Shown here: one piece after another, positions 11,953 to 22,500 of the stretch | Numbering within the stretch: position 1 is the stretch's first letter | Layout of the letters: each line of letters begins with the position of its first letter | Program-made: the position numbers and the translations under genes | Assembly: GCF_003369915.1 (NCBI RefSeq) | Contig: NC_046673.1 | Coordinates: 5,750,001-5,814,000 of the forward strand | Direction of reading: 5' to 3' | Length of the DNA stretch: 64,000 nt | From: Drosophila miranda | Taxonomy: Eukaryota > Arthropoda > Insecta > Diptera > Drosophilidae | Notes under the pieces: generated by a model | Seen by the model: the letters and a program-made list of their open reading frames with translations, nothing else | Database searches by the model: none | Told to the model about the DNA's origin: nothing

Positions 11953-13658
11953 CCTGATTGTCTCTCAATTCTCTCAAAAAAGTTGTACTCGAAGCCGAAT
12001 CGACTCTGCGACACCGTCTGCACCCCGTCGCGTGTTTCCTCCGTATGACTTGTTCGTCGGTCTTACTTGATTCACTGCAAAAACACGTCTACCAGTTCGT
12101 TCGTCCGTTTGTCTGCTCATTTCATTTTGCTTTCATTTACAAAAATTGCACTCATTAAACTTTCGCCATTGTAGCTGTTGTTGCCGGATGGCAGGCAATG
12201 CTTCCAATACTACACACGCATCCCCACGTCTCCTCACTCCCCGCCATCCACGACATACAACGCACACACAAAAGGAGCCGCGCCGAGCCGCAAGCAGTTG
12301 CGGCAGTAGGGTGTGACCCACAATCACAGTTCCGTCGACGTCAGAGGCCACTGCAGGGCCTGCCAGTCATAGCATAGCATAGTTTCGGTTTACTTTTTCA
12401 CTCCCAGCATTCCATTCCCTTCAAAAACTTTCACTTCAACTTCGTTTCCAGTTCATATCATGTCATTGGCGTAATTTGGTACAAGCCAAACCGAATCCTT
12501 GAAGTAAAAGGAATTTCCGAAAATAAACCCATTGAAATGATTACCATTGCGTGTTTAGGCAATCGCAGGCGCAGCCTGAGCCGGAACACACACTCGCAAC
12601 CTCTGCCCCATGGCTCTGTTGCGCAATCGACACTACTCCTTTCCTGGGCCTCTTGAATGTCGCCAATATTAGATAATCGAATCTAATTGAATGCATAAAT
12701 ACAGGTATAAATCAATTTAATTACAATACAGCCGACAACAGTCAATGCAAATAGTCAACACGCATACACGATTTCCAAATACTTTTATGAATTTATGTAC
12801 ATATTGTATGTAAGCATTTACAAACCTTGTTTTTGGTGCTTAACAGAAGCAAAAATGATAAGTATTCATTATGATAAATGAATTGCCAAAAAAATACAGA
12901 AAATGAAGAAGGAAGAGCATCCTCATCATCTCATCTCCTTGCTTAAGGGAGCAGGAATGTACGAACCAAATTCATAGGATGTATGTACCCTATTAAAACT
13001 ATTGAAATAACCTTTACTGGAAATCTTTTCAATTTTGGTTCGACGTTAACATCCCACAAGTTGCTATTCATTTTAAAAACAAACCACTTCTACGTTAGGT
13101 GTATCAATATCAGTTTTTAATCCCAATTTAAAATTCTGAATAGCATCAACATCCGAAATTATTCGGAAGTTCGCTAACAAATTGGTTGTAGCCTCAGCCA
13201 TTTCCCTATATACAGATTCCAAATGCAACATTTACCAATTTTAAACCAAAGATCCTTGGAACGCTCAAAGCACTCGCACGTTTTCCTTTAACATTTAACA
13301 GAATTCAATTTAAACTAGAATTTAGTTGAGTCTAGAGGGGATCAGCCTGAGTGGAAAATACAAAATTTCATCAATCAATCAATCTTTGAACAGAGCCCTC
13401 CCATGTTATTAATGATCTTATCAACCTTATTGTGAAAACTAAACAGGAATGGAATTAAGGAATTTATCTATGCAGTCGCAGATTATAGGCAGACAGCATA
13501 TCTATATATCCAATAGATACGCGTTGAGTTGGGTTGATAACATAACTATTCAGATGTTCTGATGTGAATACCTTCTAACTAAGTAAATACATATCTACAG
13601 ATCAGTCGTGTTTAGTTTTCGTGGTGAATGTCCAGGACGATAACTAGGCAGCTCCCTA
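11953..13658. other. Intergenic, between the CFAP144-like gene and the Edem2 3' end
   Basis: About 1.7 kb. The part near 11953-12400 is GC-richer and should contain the 5' UTR or promoter of the gene on its left. The remainder, to 13658, is AT-rich with no open frame of coding quality and no recognised repeat. The Edem2 3' UTR should occupy the right end. Confidence 0.5.
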
Positions 13659-16600
13659 CTACGTCACGGGGTAGAACTCTCGGTACGCGAACTGTTCGAT
13701 AAACTCGGGGCGCTGACAGGTGAAAAGCTCACGGGGGCTCTCGTCGTGGGAGTGCTTTTCCAGCGCCTTACGGGTCTTCTCCTGCAGCAGCGCCTCGTCG
13801 AACTTCACGCGCTGCACAGTGGTCTTACGCAGTATGGTCTGCACAAACTGTGACCACACCGATCCCTCTTCAGAATCCACCTCTTGCTCCTTTGATTCCT
13901 TCTGCTGCTTCAGCTCAGGCTGCACAGCCTTTTCCCTGACTTCAGTGTTAGTGTTAGGCGCTGGCGGAGCCTCCACTGGGACAACAGCCGGCTGAGCAGT
14001 TGCTGTCGCCACAGCTACGGCCTTCTCCTTGGTCGGCGTCAATTTTTGCATGAGGGTTTGCAGGCGGTCCACCGTCTCGGACATCCGCTTCCGGAAAGTC
14101 ACGAGGCGCCGCGTGTACTTGAATAGCTCTCGCTGTTCGGGGGGCTTCAGTTGGACGACCTTCAAGGTGCCTAGCTCGACAGGATCGAGCAGTGGGGAAA
14201 AGCTGGGCGCCGCCTTTTTGGTGCCCATGAGGTAGATGCGATGTACAAACGCCTGTATGGCGGTGGTGTTCATCAGGGCTATCTCGTAGCCGATGCAGGC
14301 CTTGAGGATAGCTTGGTCGATGTCGCCTACTTGCGGAGTTGAGTTCGCATGCGAGAAGGAGTCCGCCAAGGCTGCAATCTCCAACTGAGTGTGCAGAGGA
14401 TCCTGCTGTCGATCAAGACCGTCTAGCACCTCGGCCAGATGAGTGCGCATCACCTCGCCGTCGGTCTGGAAGCTAAGCAGCTGGAGGTGCTGAACGAGTA
14501 GGACATTGGCCGCGTACTGCTGCTCCAGATCGTACAGCTCCCACAAGGACCGCATGCGCTCCTCATACTCCTTCTGAGCACCCGCTCCGATGAAGTTGCT
14601 GATGTTGCTGTCGAACAGCTGCAGGCCCCGGATGAATGCCACATCCATCGTAAACTTGCCCATGAAGGCCAGCACATAGTTGAGGGCGTCTGTGGCGCTA
14701 GCAAAGTTCTCTCGGCGGCGGGCAAAGAACTCATCTAGGTCCCTGACGGTCAGCTGGTTCCGCAGCACCTTGATCTGCAACAGGCTTGGGTTGAGTTCAC
14801 GCTCCTCTCGTATACGCTCGAAGTTGCTCACCAGCACATCCCCCACCGGTTGTTCAAACTCGTCGAAAACCTCGATGTCTACGGCCATGGTGGTGGAGTG
14901 TTTGCCCTTTTCCTGGTCCCTATCCCGATCCCGGTCTCGATCGGGGATCGGCTCCTCATCGTAGTTGGGAAAGTCCTGCGACTGGCACTGAGGCACCCAG
15001 TGCTCTTGTTCGACCATTTGCTGCTCGCGACTGCGCTTGAAGATCGCATTGGCGCTGAGCCCCTGCAGGTCCAGGGAGCCGAATATATCCTCATTGTGGT
15101 CGTGGCAGCAGTGCAGGGCCGACATGTCCATGGGGTGTGCCTCCGTGTTGAAAATGTAGGCGCCCGCCTGTACGACGCACGCGTTCTCCTCCGTTTCTAC
15201 CAGCTCACCCTGGGCCCCGTCGCTGTGCAGAAAGTTGTCACTGTCAAAGAGCAAATACAGGTACTTGCTCGTCTCAGCCAGGAAGAACGACTCCATCCGG
15301 TTCTCCTTCTCATGCGTCAGCACATTGCGAATCTGCCAGAAGAGCGAAAATAATCCACGGGAAGAATCAGCTTTGAGTTATGCTTACCGTTGCGTACCCA
15401 CACTTGGTCTTGGCACTGAACTCGAGCGATTCCAGCACCCGCTCTCCAAGCTCGAGCAGGTACTCGTTCTTGGTGGATCGATACAGATACATTGCCGACT
15501 CTATTAGCTCCGGGCGGAGGGGGTAGACCTCGCGATCAGGGGACGCCTCGCCGGCGGCAATGTTGTAGAACTCGGGCAAAAACCCGTACTTCTTCCACAC
15601 GCTGATGTAGCGCACGATGGTGCGCATGGCCGGCTCCGTGTCGCCGATGATGCTGAGGATGCCGGGCCAGAAGGCCTCGAGCGACTGGAAGACTGGCAGA
15701 GTGACGTGGCCCTTGTTCATGCCTACCCACACGTACCAGTCCTCCTTGCGCATGTACTTGTCGATGGCGGCTCGCGCCTCGTGAAAGAGCTCGAGAAGCT
15801 CCGGCCGGTTGAGCAGTATAGCGGCCTTTACCAGATACTCGAATAGGGAGTCGACGCCCGCGCCGATGCCCGAGTCAAGGGCTGTCCAGCGGCCGCTCTG
15901 TACGTCAATGTGATTGCCGAAGAGGCCGATGGGAGATCGGTGCTCCCAGAGGGCGTACACGGCCTGCAGCGCCACCTCCTCGTAGATTTTGTTGCCGGTT
16001 AGGCGGCTCAGCGTGCCGAACTCGACGAGAAAGGTGCCCACACCGGCTGTGCAAGTCACTGGAGTCTCGCCCTTGGGAACACCGTAGCGGAGATTCACCG
16101 TGCCGTAGGGCATGCCCGTGTTGGTGTCAAAGGCCGGCAGCAGGCGTCGGGCCACGTCCTCGGCCATGCGCAGCAATGGACCCTGGCAGGGCCAGCCCGG
16201 CTCCGGCGCGACGCCAGCGCGACGCGACAGCAGATGGGCGGACAGCAGACCACCCACGATACGGATGTTAGTCTCGAAGACGGACACGTTGATGTCCCGG
16301 TCGAAGTTCATCTTTTTTGTGAGCAGAGTGAAGACTCGCTGAAACTCGGTGAAGTTGCCCATAGTGGCCAATGTGTCCAAGGCATCGATTAGCGTAAGCG
16401 AGTAGCTGCCCCAGGTGTCGTGGCCGTCGCAGGTGAGTGGGCGTAGCTCGTCATAGTTGGAGGCGTGCGTCAGATAGCCGTCGTAAGCGTGCTGGAACAT
16501 ACGCCGAACATCCTCTCTAGGGGAGTAGCATGAGGAGGGTATAGTGTTGAACGTTATGATGCCAATACAAGCTACTTACCGCAGCTCCAACATGCGCGCC

Positions 16601-16695
16601 CGTGTGTAGTGCTTCTGTGAGATTCCCTGAGCCAGCAGACCGAGGAACACCCACAAATGGCATATCACGTACAGGTTATTGCCGACTTTTTGCAT
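13659..16695 (-). CDS. Edem2: EDEM2-type ER degradation-enhancing alpha-mannosidase with a long C-terminal extension
   Basis: Exons 16695-16580, 16516-15388 and 15332-13659 total 2919 nt, or 972 aa. The N-terminus is a signal peptide ([20 protein letters not shown]). The glycoside hydrolase 47 domain spans about residues 30-470. It shows [83 protein letters not shown] and [11 protein letters not shown]. These match EDEM2 better than EDEM1, which has an extra insertion after the first motif. The enzyme trims mannose from misfolded N-glycoproteins in the ER lumen to commit them to ERAD. Human EDEM2 is about 578 aa. Here about 500 further residues of mixed helical and low-complexity sequence follow, ending REFYPVT with no KDEL-type signal. 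The symbol is by family; the orthologue could carry another fly name. Confidence 0.85.
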
Positions 16696-17910
16696 ATTTC
16701 ACCAGGCTGATGCATTAATCGGTCAGTCAATGAATAGCACTAATCCAATTATGAGCATTCTCAATTTGCTATAGCCAGAGTCATGAGGCGGCCGTATGAT
16801 GTGGATGCGGCTCTGTCTACGTTGTGGCAAAACAAAAACAATGAAATTTTTTTTATTCATACCTTGGACAGATACTCTTTCGATTCTGTATACACCTATG
16901 CACGATGCAGTTACATCCGTTGTCGCACTTTGTCACTCTCAAATTGATTCAAACATAACCCCAGCTTATAGTGAATACGTTTCTACCACCCAGGTACTTC
17001 TTAATTGTATATTTCGGCAGAGGGATGACGAACTCTACCAACAAAAAGATATGGCTGTCATAAGGGTATCAACAGCTGTTGATACTCTAAAACTATCGGC
17101 CGGGCTACCTCTGCAAGAATTTAATATTTTAACAAAACATACATCACCAAATAGATGCGAAAATGGGTGTTTTTAATTAAATCAACGTTTGCAGTGTAGA
17201 TTATTTAAAGTTTTTAATCGATATATTTTTTACTACTGCGCGACACTCGCGCCTTTTCTTTGCGACAAGTTGGCAGCACGAATTTGTATTTCTCTGCTGG
17301 CCATTCAAAAGTGTGTGTTCTTTACGAATTGTGTTATAAATTCAAAATAAAGAGGAATTAAAGTACAAAAAAATTGCACAAACTATATAAAGTAGTAAGT
17401 AAACCAATATAGCACTTATATATTTAACTATATCTTGTTAGATTGTTCAATATGATTCGATTTAAGCAATTGTTTGTCCTGCAAACAACTGGACAACTTT
17501 CTGCCTGTGTGCCGAGCTATTTTTTTAATGTTTATTTTTACTAAACATATCCTGCGAGTGATTATTAAAACCAGATCAAAGCCTATGGTCTTATCTCTGA
17601 ACGCTTTGAAACGATTTGTGCTTCAATAGGCAGTGCATTGTGCAAAATGCAATTGTGTGTAAAGTGTTGTCCGTTGGGCCAAAAGTAACAACATAGTCGC
17701 CCACTCCATGTGGGCTCGTGTTTAAAATGGCCCAAATGCTATGAATGATTTCGCGATTGCGTTTAAAATTATCTTAGTCATATATTGTCCCATAGTTTAT
17801 AGAAAGTGTCGCGAAAACCATCAAATTATTAACAATTGAAGTAAAATATTAAATTTTTGAAGCAGGGTTGTCGCCCCTTCGCACGCTGGTGTCGCAGTAA
17901 TCGATTCGGA
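16696..17910. other. Intergenic between divergent Edem2 and Rbcn-3B
   Basis: About 1.2 kb separating two divergent genes. It contains the E-box palindrome at 17066-17085, an ATCGAT near 17218 and AT-rich sequence. An open frame at 16796-17176 has no recognisable features and overlaps the probable Edem2 promoter, so I regard it as fortuitous. Confidence 0.5.
17066..17085. promoter_or_regulatory. 20-bp perfect palindrome centred on an E-box
   Basis: The palindrome has AACAGCTGTT at its centre (17071-17080), flanked symmetrically by GTATC and GATAC. The core matches Ohler core-promoter motif 5 (AWCAGCTGWT). It lies about 370 bp upstream of the Edem2 start codon and may belong to that promoter. 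Confidence 0.5.
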
Positions 17911-17965
17911 AGTGTGGCAACACTGAAACTTATCGAAAATCTTACCCCACGGTCGATAAGATATT
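17911..17965 (+). promoter_or_regulatory. Probable Rbcn-3B promoter elements
   Basis: AGTGTGGCAACACT at 17911-17924 is followed by TTATCGA and GTCGATAAGA (DRE-like) at about 17929-17961. No TATA box is seen. The elements precede a 1.5-kb, repeat-rich 5' leader region leading to the Rbcn-3B start codon. Confidence 0.45.
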
Positions 17966-19535
17966 TTCGTTGCGTTTTTTCTTCTGTCTCAGTCGTACTA
18001 AAAAGGGAAATATGTATAAGAAAGTATAAAAAATCAATTGCTAAAATCAATTGTTTGAGTGCGTGTGTATCGACCATTAGTAGTGCCATTCAAACTTGTA
18101 CGAGAGAGCAACAGTTCGGACGAATCAAAAACAAAATGGAAATATGCATAATATGAAAAATTGTCAGCAATAACAAAAACAGAAGTAACAACAACAATAA
18201 CAGCCGCAGAAGCAAAAGCAATATCAACGTGTGTGTTGTAATTGTTAGCCAGCAGCAGCACGTACGAGGGGAAGTGTGCATATGAATTAGAATCGTGGGA
18301 CGACAGCGACGACGACGACATTGAAGTTCGCTCCTCTCTTACACGCACAACTTGGAATGCAGCAACAGCAGCAGCAGCCGGAGAAAAAGCACGAGACCGA
18401 AAAAACAGCAGACGGATGCGGATCAGGATCAATCAATATTCCCAATCAACAATCCCAAGCAATCGAAGCGACTGAGTAGCTATACCCCAGCTATCGGGAA
18501 TCGGGAAGGGAATCACGCGCCACCCCAATACGGAAAACATACCAGAGAAATGTTAGCGAAATTCTAAGTTACATACATATCTACAATTATTGTTGTTGGC
18601 GCATTGGCCAATGTGTGTGCGCCCGTGTGTGTGTGCGTCTAGTGCCCATTTTCTGCGTCGTTGTGTGTGCGATTGGACTCTAGGCGAATGAGCATGTGTG
18701 TGTGTGTAGGCCAGAGAGACGAGACATACAGACAGCCAGCAGCAATCCGTTTGGTTTGGGTTGCGGCGATGCCAAATAGTCTCGTCTGCTCAATTAATTT
18801 ATCGTGCCTCAATTGCTGACAGCCCCGATCCGATCGGTTTCCATGCCAATGCATTCCCTGCCATTCCGGTCGTCCGTCCTTAAAAGTGACTGCGGATCCA
18901 AGGTTGCCCGTGCCCCAGCCCGTGTCTGCTCCCGTCTCCAATGCTATTGCTATTGTATAACCCCAGTTGGATCGGCTCGAATCTCTTGTTTATCTTTGCC
19001 ATTCCAGTGGCCAGGCACAAAGTACAGTAACAGCTGGCAGCAGCAAATGCGTGAATGAGTGGAGGAACCAGTGGGAGTATGACCGGGGGGGAGAGCTGAT
19101 TCGATTCGATTCGATTCGATTCCGATAACCCAACAGCCACTCACTACCACAGTCACCTGTTCACGTTAACTGTTATCTCGGAATGTGCACAGAAGAGTGG
19201 ACACCGTCAGTAGTAGATCTGGACTCGGATTCATGTTACGAATGGAGCGGAAAGGAGAGGCACTTCTAGGCACTCGCTGCTCGGGACTTTTAGTTGTATG
19301 TCCGTGCTGTTGACGGTTATGCAAGCCTGCCCCTGCATATGCAATTTTTGCAGCTCCCTCTGTACGACCAGGCACTGCTCACACATACACAGGCGCGCAC
19401 TCGAGGTCGAGCAAATGTTAACTTAAGAATACTTCTTGCAGAGCCCAGAGCAGCCCCGCAAGAGAAGCGCAAGGAGGAGGCAGTAAGGAGTGATTGGGGA
19501 ACAGGACCAAGGGTAAGGGTGGTGTGGGAGTCACC
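17966..19535 (+). other. Rbcn-3B 5' leader region
   Basis: The stretch holds CAG/CAA-rich and GACGAC-rich simple sequence, TG runs and a GATTC pentanucleotide repeat near 19098-19121. It contains no convincing gene. Short open frames here are low complexity. It is probably 5' UTR, possibly with an unlocated intron. Confidence 0.45.
19098..19121. repeat. GATTC pentanucleotide repeat
   Basis: Five near-perfect ATTCG/GATTC units in the Rbcn-3B leader region. Confidence 0.85.
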
Positions 19536-22500
19536 ATGGTGAGTACCAATCTGGTGGTGCCGGTGGTGCTGTGGGGACCCACGGCGCCCACGCACTGCAT
19601 CTCCAGTGTGTTTCTTTCGGACGACCAGTGCACCCTGGTCACCGGCTGCTACGACGGACAGATTTGTCTCTGGCAGGTGGAGCCCAGCACACTGAAGATG
19701 TCGCCCCGCTGCCTGCTGGTGGGCCACTCGGCTCCGGTGCTCTGCCTGGTGCGGGCCTCGCTGCTGCCCGAAAACAACTTCCTGGTGAGCTCCTCGGAGA
19801 ACGGCGAGATGTGCACCTGGGACCTCATCGACGGCAAGTGCATGGAGGCAGTCAAGCTGCCGCAGGTGCACACACAGATCCAGAGCTATCACACGGCCAA
19901 TAGCGAGGACATTCGTCTGTTCTGCATCGGCTATTACGCCGAGATCATGGTGATGGACCCGTTCAGCCTGGAAGTAATCTACGTGCTTAGCTCCAAGGTG
20001 AAGCCAGACTGGATCTCGGCCATCCACGTGCTCCGTCCCATGCGGCGCAAGGACGACGTGGTCCTGGCCATCACCACCACGGGCACAGTGAAGGTGTGGA
20101 CTCTGACGGGGAACGAGAACAAGCACGCGGAGCCCATCTACGAGAACGAGTCGAAGGAGATCCGCTGCCTCAACGCCATAACCATGAACTGCTGTGCCCA
20201 GAACCAGCGCACTGTGCTCTTGGTGTGCACAAAGTACTGGCAGATCTACGACGCCGGGGACTTCACCGTTCTCTGCTCCGTGATCGCGCCGGCCCGCGAG
20301 CGCTGGCAGGGCGGCGACTTCATCACATCTGACCGCGTCATGCTCTGGACGGACGAGGGCAAGGGCTACCTGTACAGGCTGCCCGCCAACTGCATCCCCG
20401 ACAACAAGGAGTTCCACTCGAAGAGCGTCGTCCGGGACGCCCCCTACCTGTACTACGTGCTCCAGCATGCCGGCGACAAGGTACTCTCCTGTCCACCAGC
20501 CATGAAACTGCTGCTGGCCGGAAGCAACGCAATAGGCAATGGAAATGGCAACGGCAGTGGCGGGCAGCACAACCTGCTGCGCGGCGACTCTGAGGGGTAC
20601 ATCTCGGTGTGGAATGTGCCGGAGGTACCGCTGGACAACATCAGCATACTGCAGGCGAAGCAGATGCCGCCGCGCGTCCTCAAGCCACACGTGTGCACTT
20701 CTCTGGTAGAGGCATGGTCGATTATGGATCCGCCGCCCGTGGGTATACTGGATCAGCTGTCGAGGATCACCGAGTCCCCGGTTAAACTCACCTCGAGCAT
20801 ATACTTGCCGCAGCAGAGTCGCCTGGTCATCGGGCGCGAGGATGGCAGCATTGTGATCGTGCCCGCCACCCAGACGGTGATGATGCAGCTGCTGGTTGGC
20901 ATCAAGCAGAACTTCAGCGACTGGCCGTCGCACCAGATCCTGTACGGGCACCGCGGCAGGGTGAACTGCCTGCTCTGTCCCTCCATGATCCACTCGCGGT
21001 ACGAGAAGTCGCACCTGCTGTCCGGCGGCATCGACTTTGCCGTCTGCCTCTGGGACCTGTACAGCGGCAGCATGCTGCACCGCTTCTGCGTGCACGCGGG
21101 GGAGATCACCCAGCTGCTTGTGCCGCCGGAAAGCTGCAGCCCGCGGATCCTCAAGTGCATCTGCTCGGTCGCCTCGGACCACTCGGTGACTCTTGTCTCC
21201 CTGCAGGAGCGCAAGTGCGTCACCCTGGCCAGTCGCCACCTGTTCCCCGTGGTGACCATCAAGTGGCGTCCACTGGACGACTTCCTCATCGTGGGCTGCT
21301 CGGACGGCTCCGTCTACGTGTGGCAGATGGAAACCGGCCACCTGGACCGGGTGCTCCACGGAATGCTGGCCGAAGAGGTGCTCTCCGCCTGCGACGAGCA
21401 GGCAGGCGAGGACGGGGTCGGTGGTGGCTCTTCGGGGGTGAGCGGCGCCTCGACCAGCGAAATGGGGATGGCCAATCCGGCGGTTCACTTCTTCCGCGGC
21501 CTCAAGTCGAGGAACATGAACGCCATCCGCCACGCCACCCAGCGCGGGATCACCCAGCTCCAGCAGCTGCAGGGCCACAACCAAGGGAACTTTGACTTCC
21601 TCATGAAGCACCGCAGCAATCCACTGGTGATCCAGGGACTGCGCACCAACCCCAAGGACGCCGAGAGCCACATCCTGTTCTTCGACATCGAGGGACTGAT
21701 CTTCGAGCTGCACAGCGAGGAGTACGCCCAGATGACGCCGGCCACCTTGGAGGCGCTGGGGGTGCACTTGCAGAACCCGAAGGATGGCAAGTCGATGCAC
21801 CTGGACGCGAGCAAGAAGATTGGGGACTTCTTCAACAAGGTGAAGAACAAGGCCGTCGACGTGGAGAAGATCCTGAAGGACAAGGACAAGCACGGACTCG
21901 TCCAGAAGTTCAAGGAGAAGACGGAGATCGTGGAGAAGAAGGTTCAGGCCAAGGTGGAGAGCTTGCAGAAGGCGGTGGAGTCGCACGAGGAGCAGCAGGA
22001 CCTGAAGAGCAAGATCGCCTCCAAGATGGAGGTCACCCACGTGATGGAGGTGGCCCAGCTGCTGCTCTCGCTGCTCCACTCGTGGGGCCTGGACCCGCAC
22101 CTGGACAAGATGTGTGAGACGCGGCTGGGCCTGCTCCGTCCCATCGTGCCCATCTCGTACGGGGTGCTCTCCAAGGCGGGCTACATGTCCCTGTTGCTGC
22201 CCACTTGGCAGAACAACTACGACATTCCGCCGGGCCTCCAGCTGCCCTCCAGCTCGAAGAAGCGCCCGCTTCCGGAGGAGCTGCAGCGCCTGGAGCACCT
22301 GACCGCCATATTCACTTCACGCCTCCACTGGGAGCTGAGCACCACGCTGACGACTAACCACATCCTGGCGCTGGTAGCCATGTCGAACACGCTGCTGTCG
22401 ATGAGCGCCGCCTCTTTCCTGCCGGACAGCGAGAAGCACAAGAAGCTGCAGCGCCTGGCCCAGCGGACCGACTCCACGCTGAGCAACGAGGAGGAGCGCG

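Noticed and set aside
16796-17176. 126-codon frame between Edem2 and Rbcn-3B
   Set aside because: No domain is recognised, it lies over the probable Edem2 promoter including the palindrome, and its composition is not coding-like.
18034-18432. Minus-strand Leu/Val-rich frame in the Rbcn-3B leader
   Set aside because: It is produced by simple CAA/CAG/GAC repeats read in reverse.
19317-22298. 993-codon open frame antisense to Rbcn-3B
   Set aside because: It is low complexity (His/Leu/Gln/Val-rich) and mirrors the GC3 bias of the sense gene. It shows no domain and is a shadow frame.
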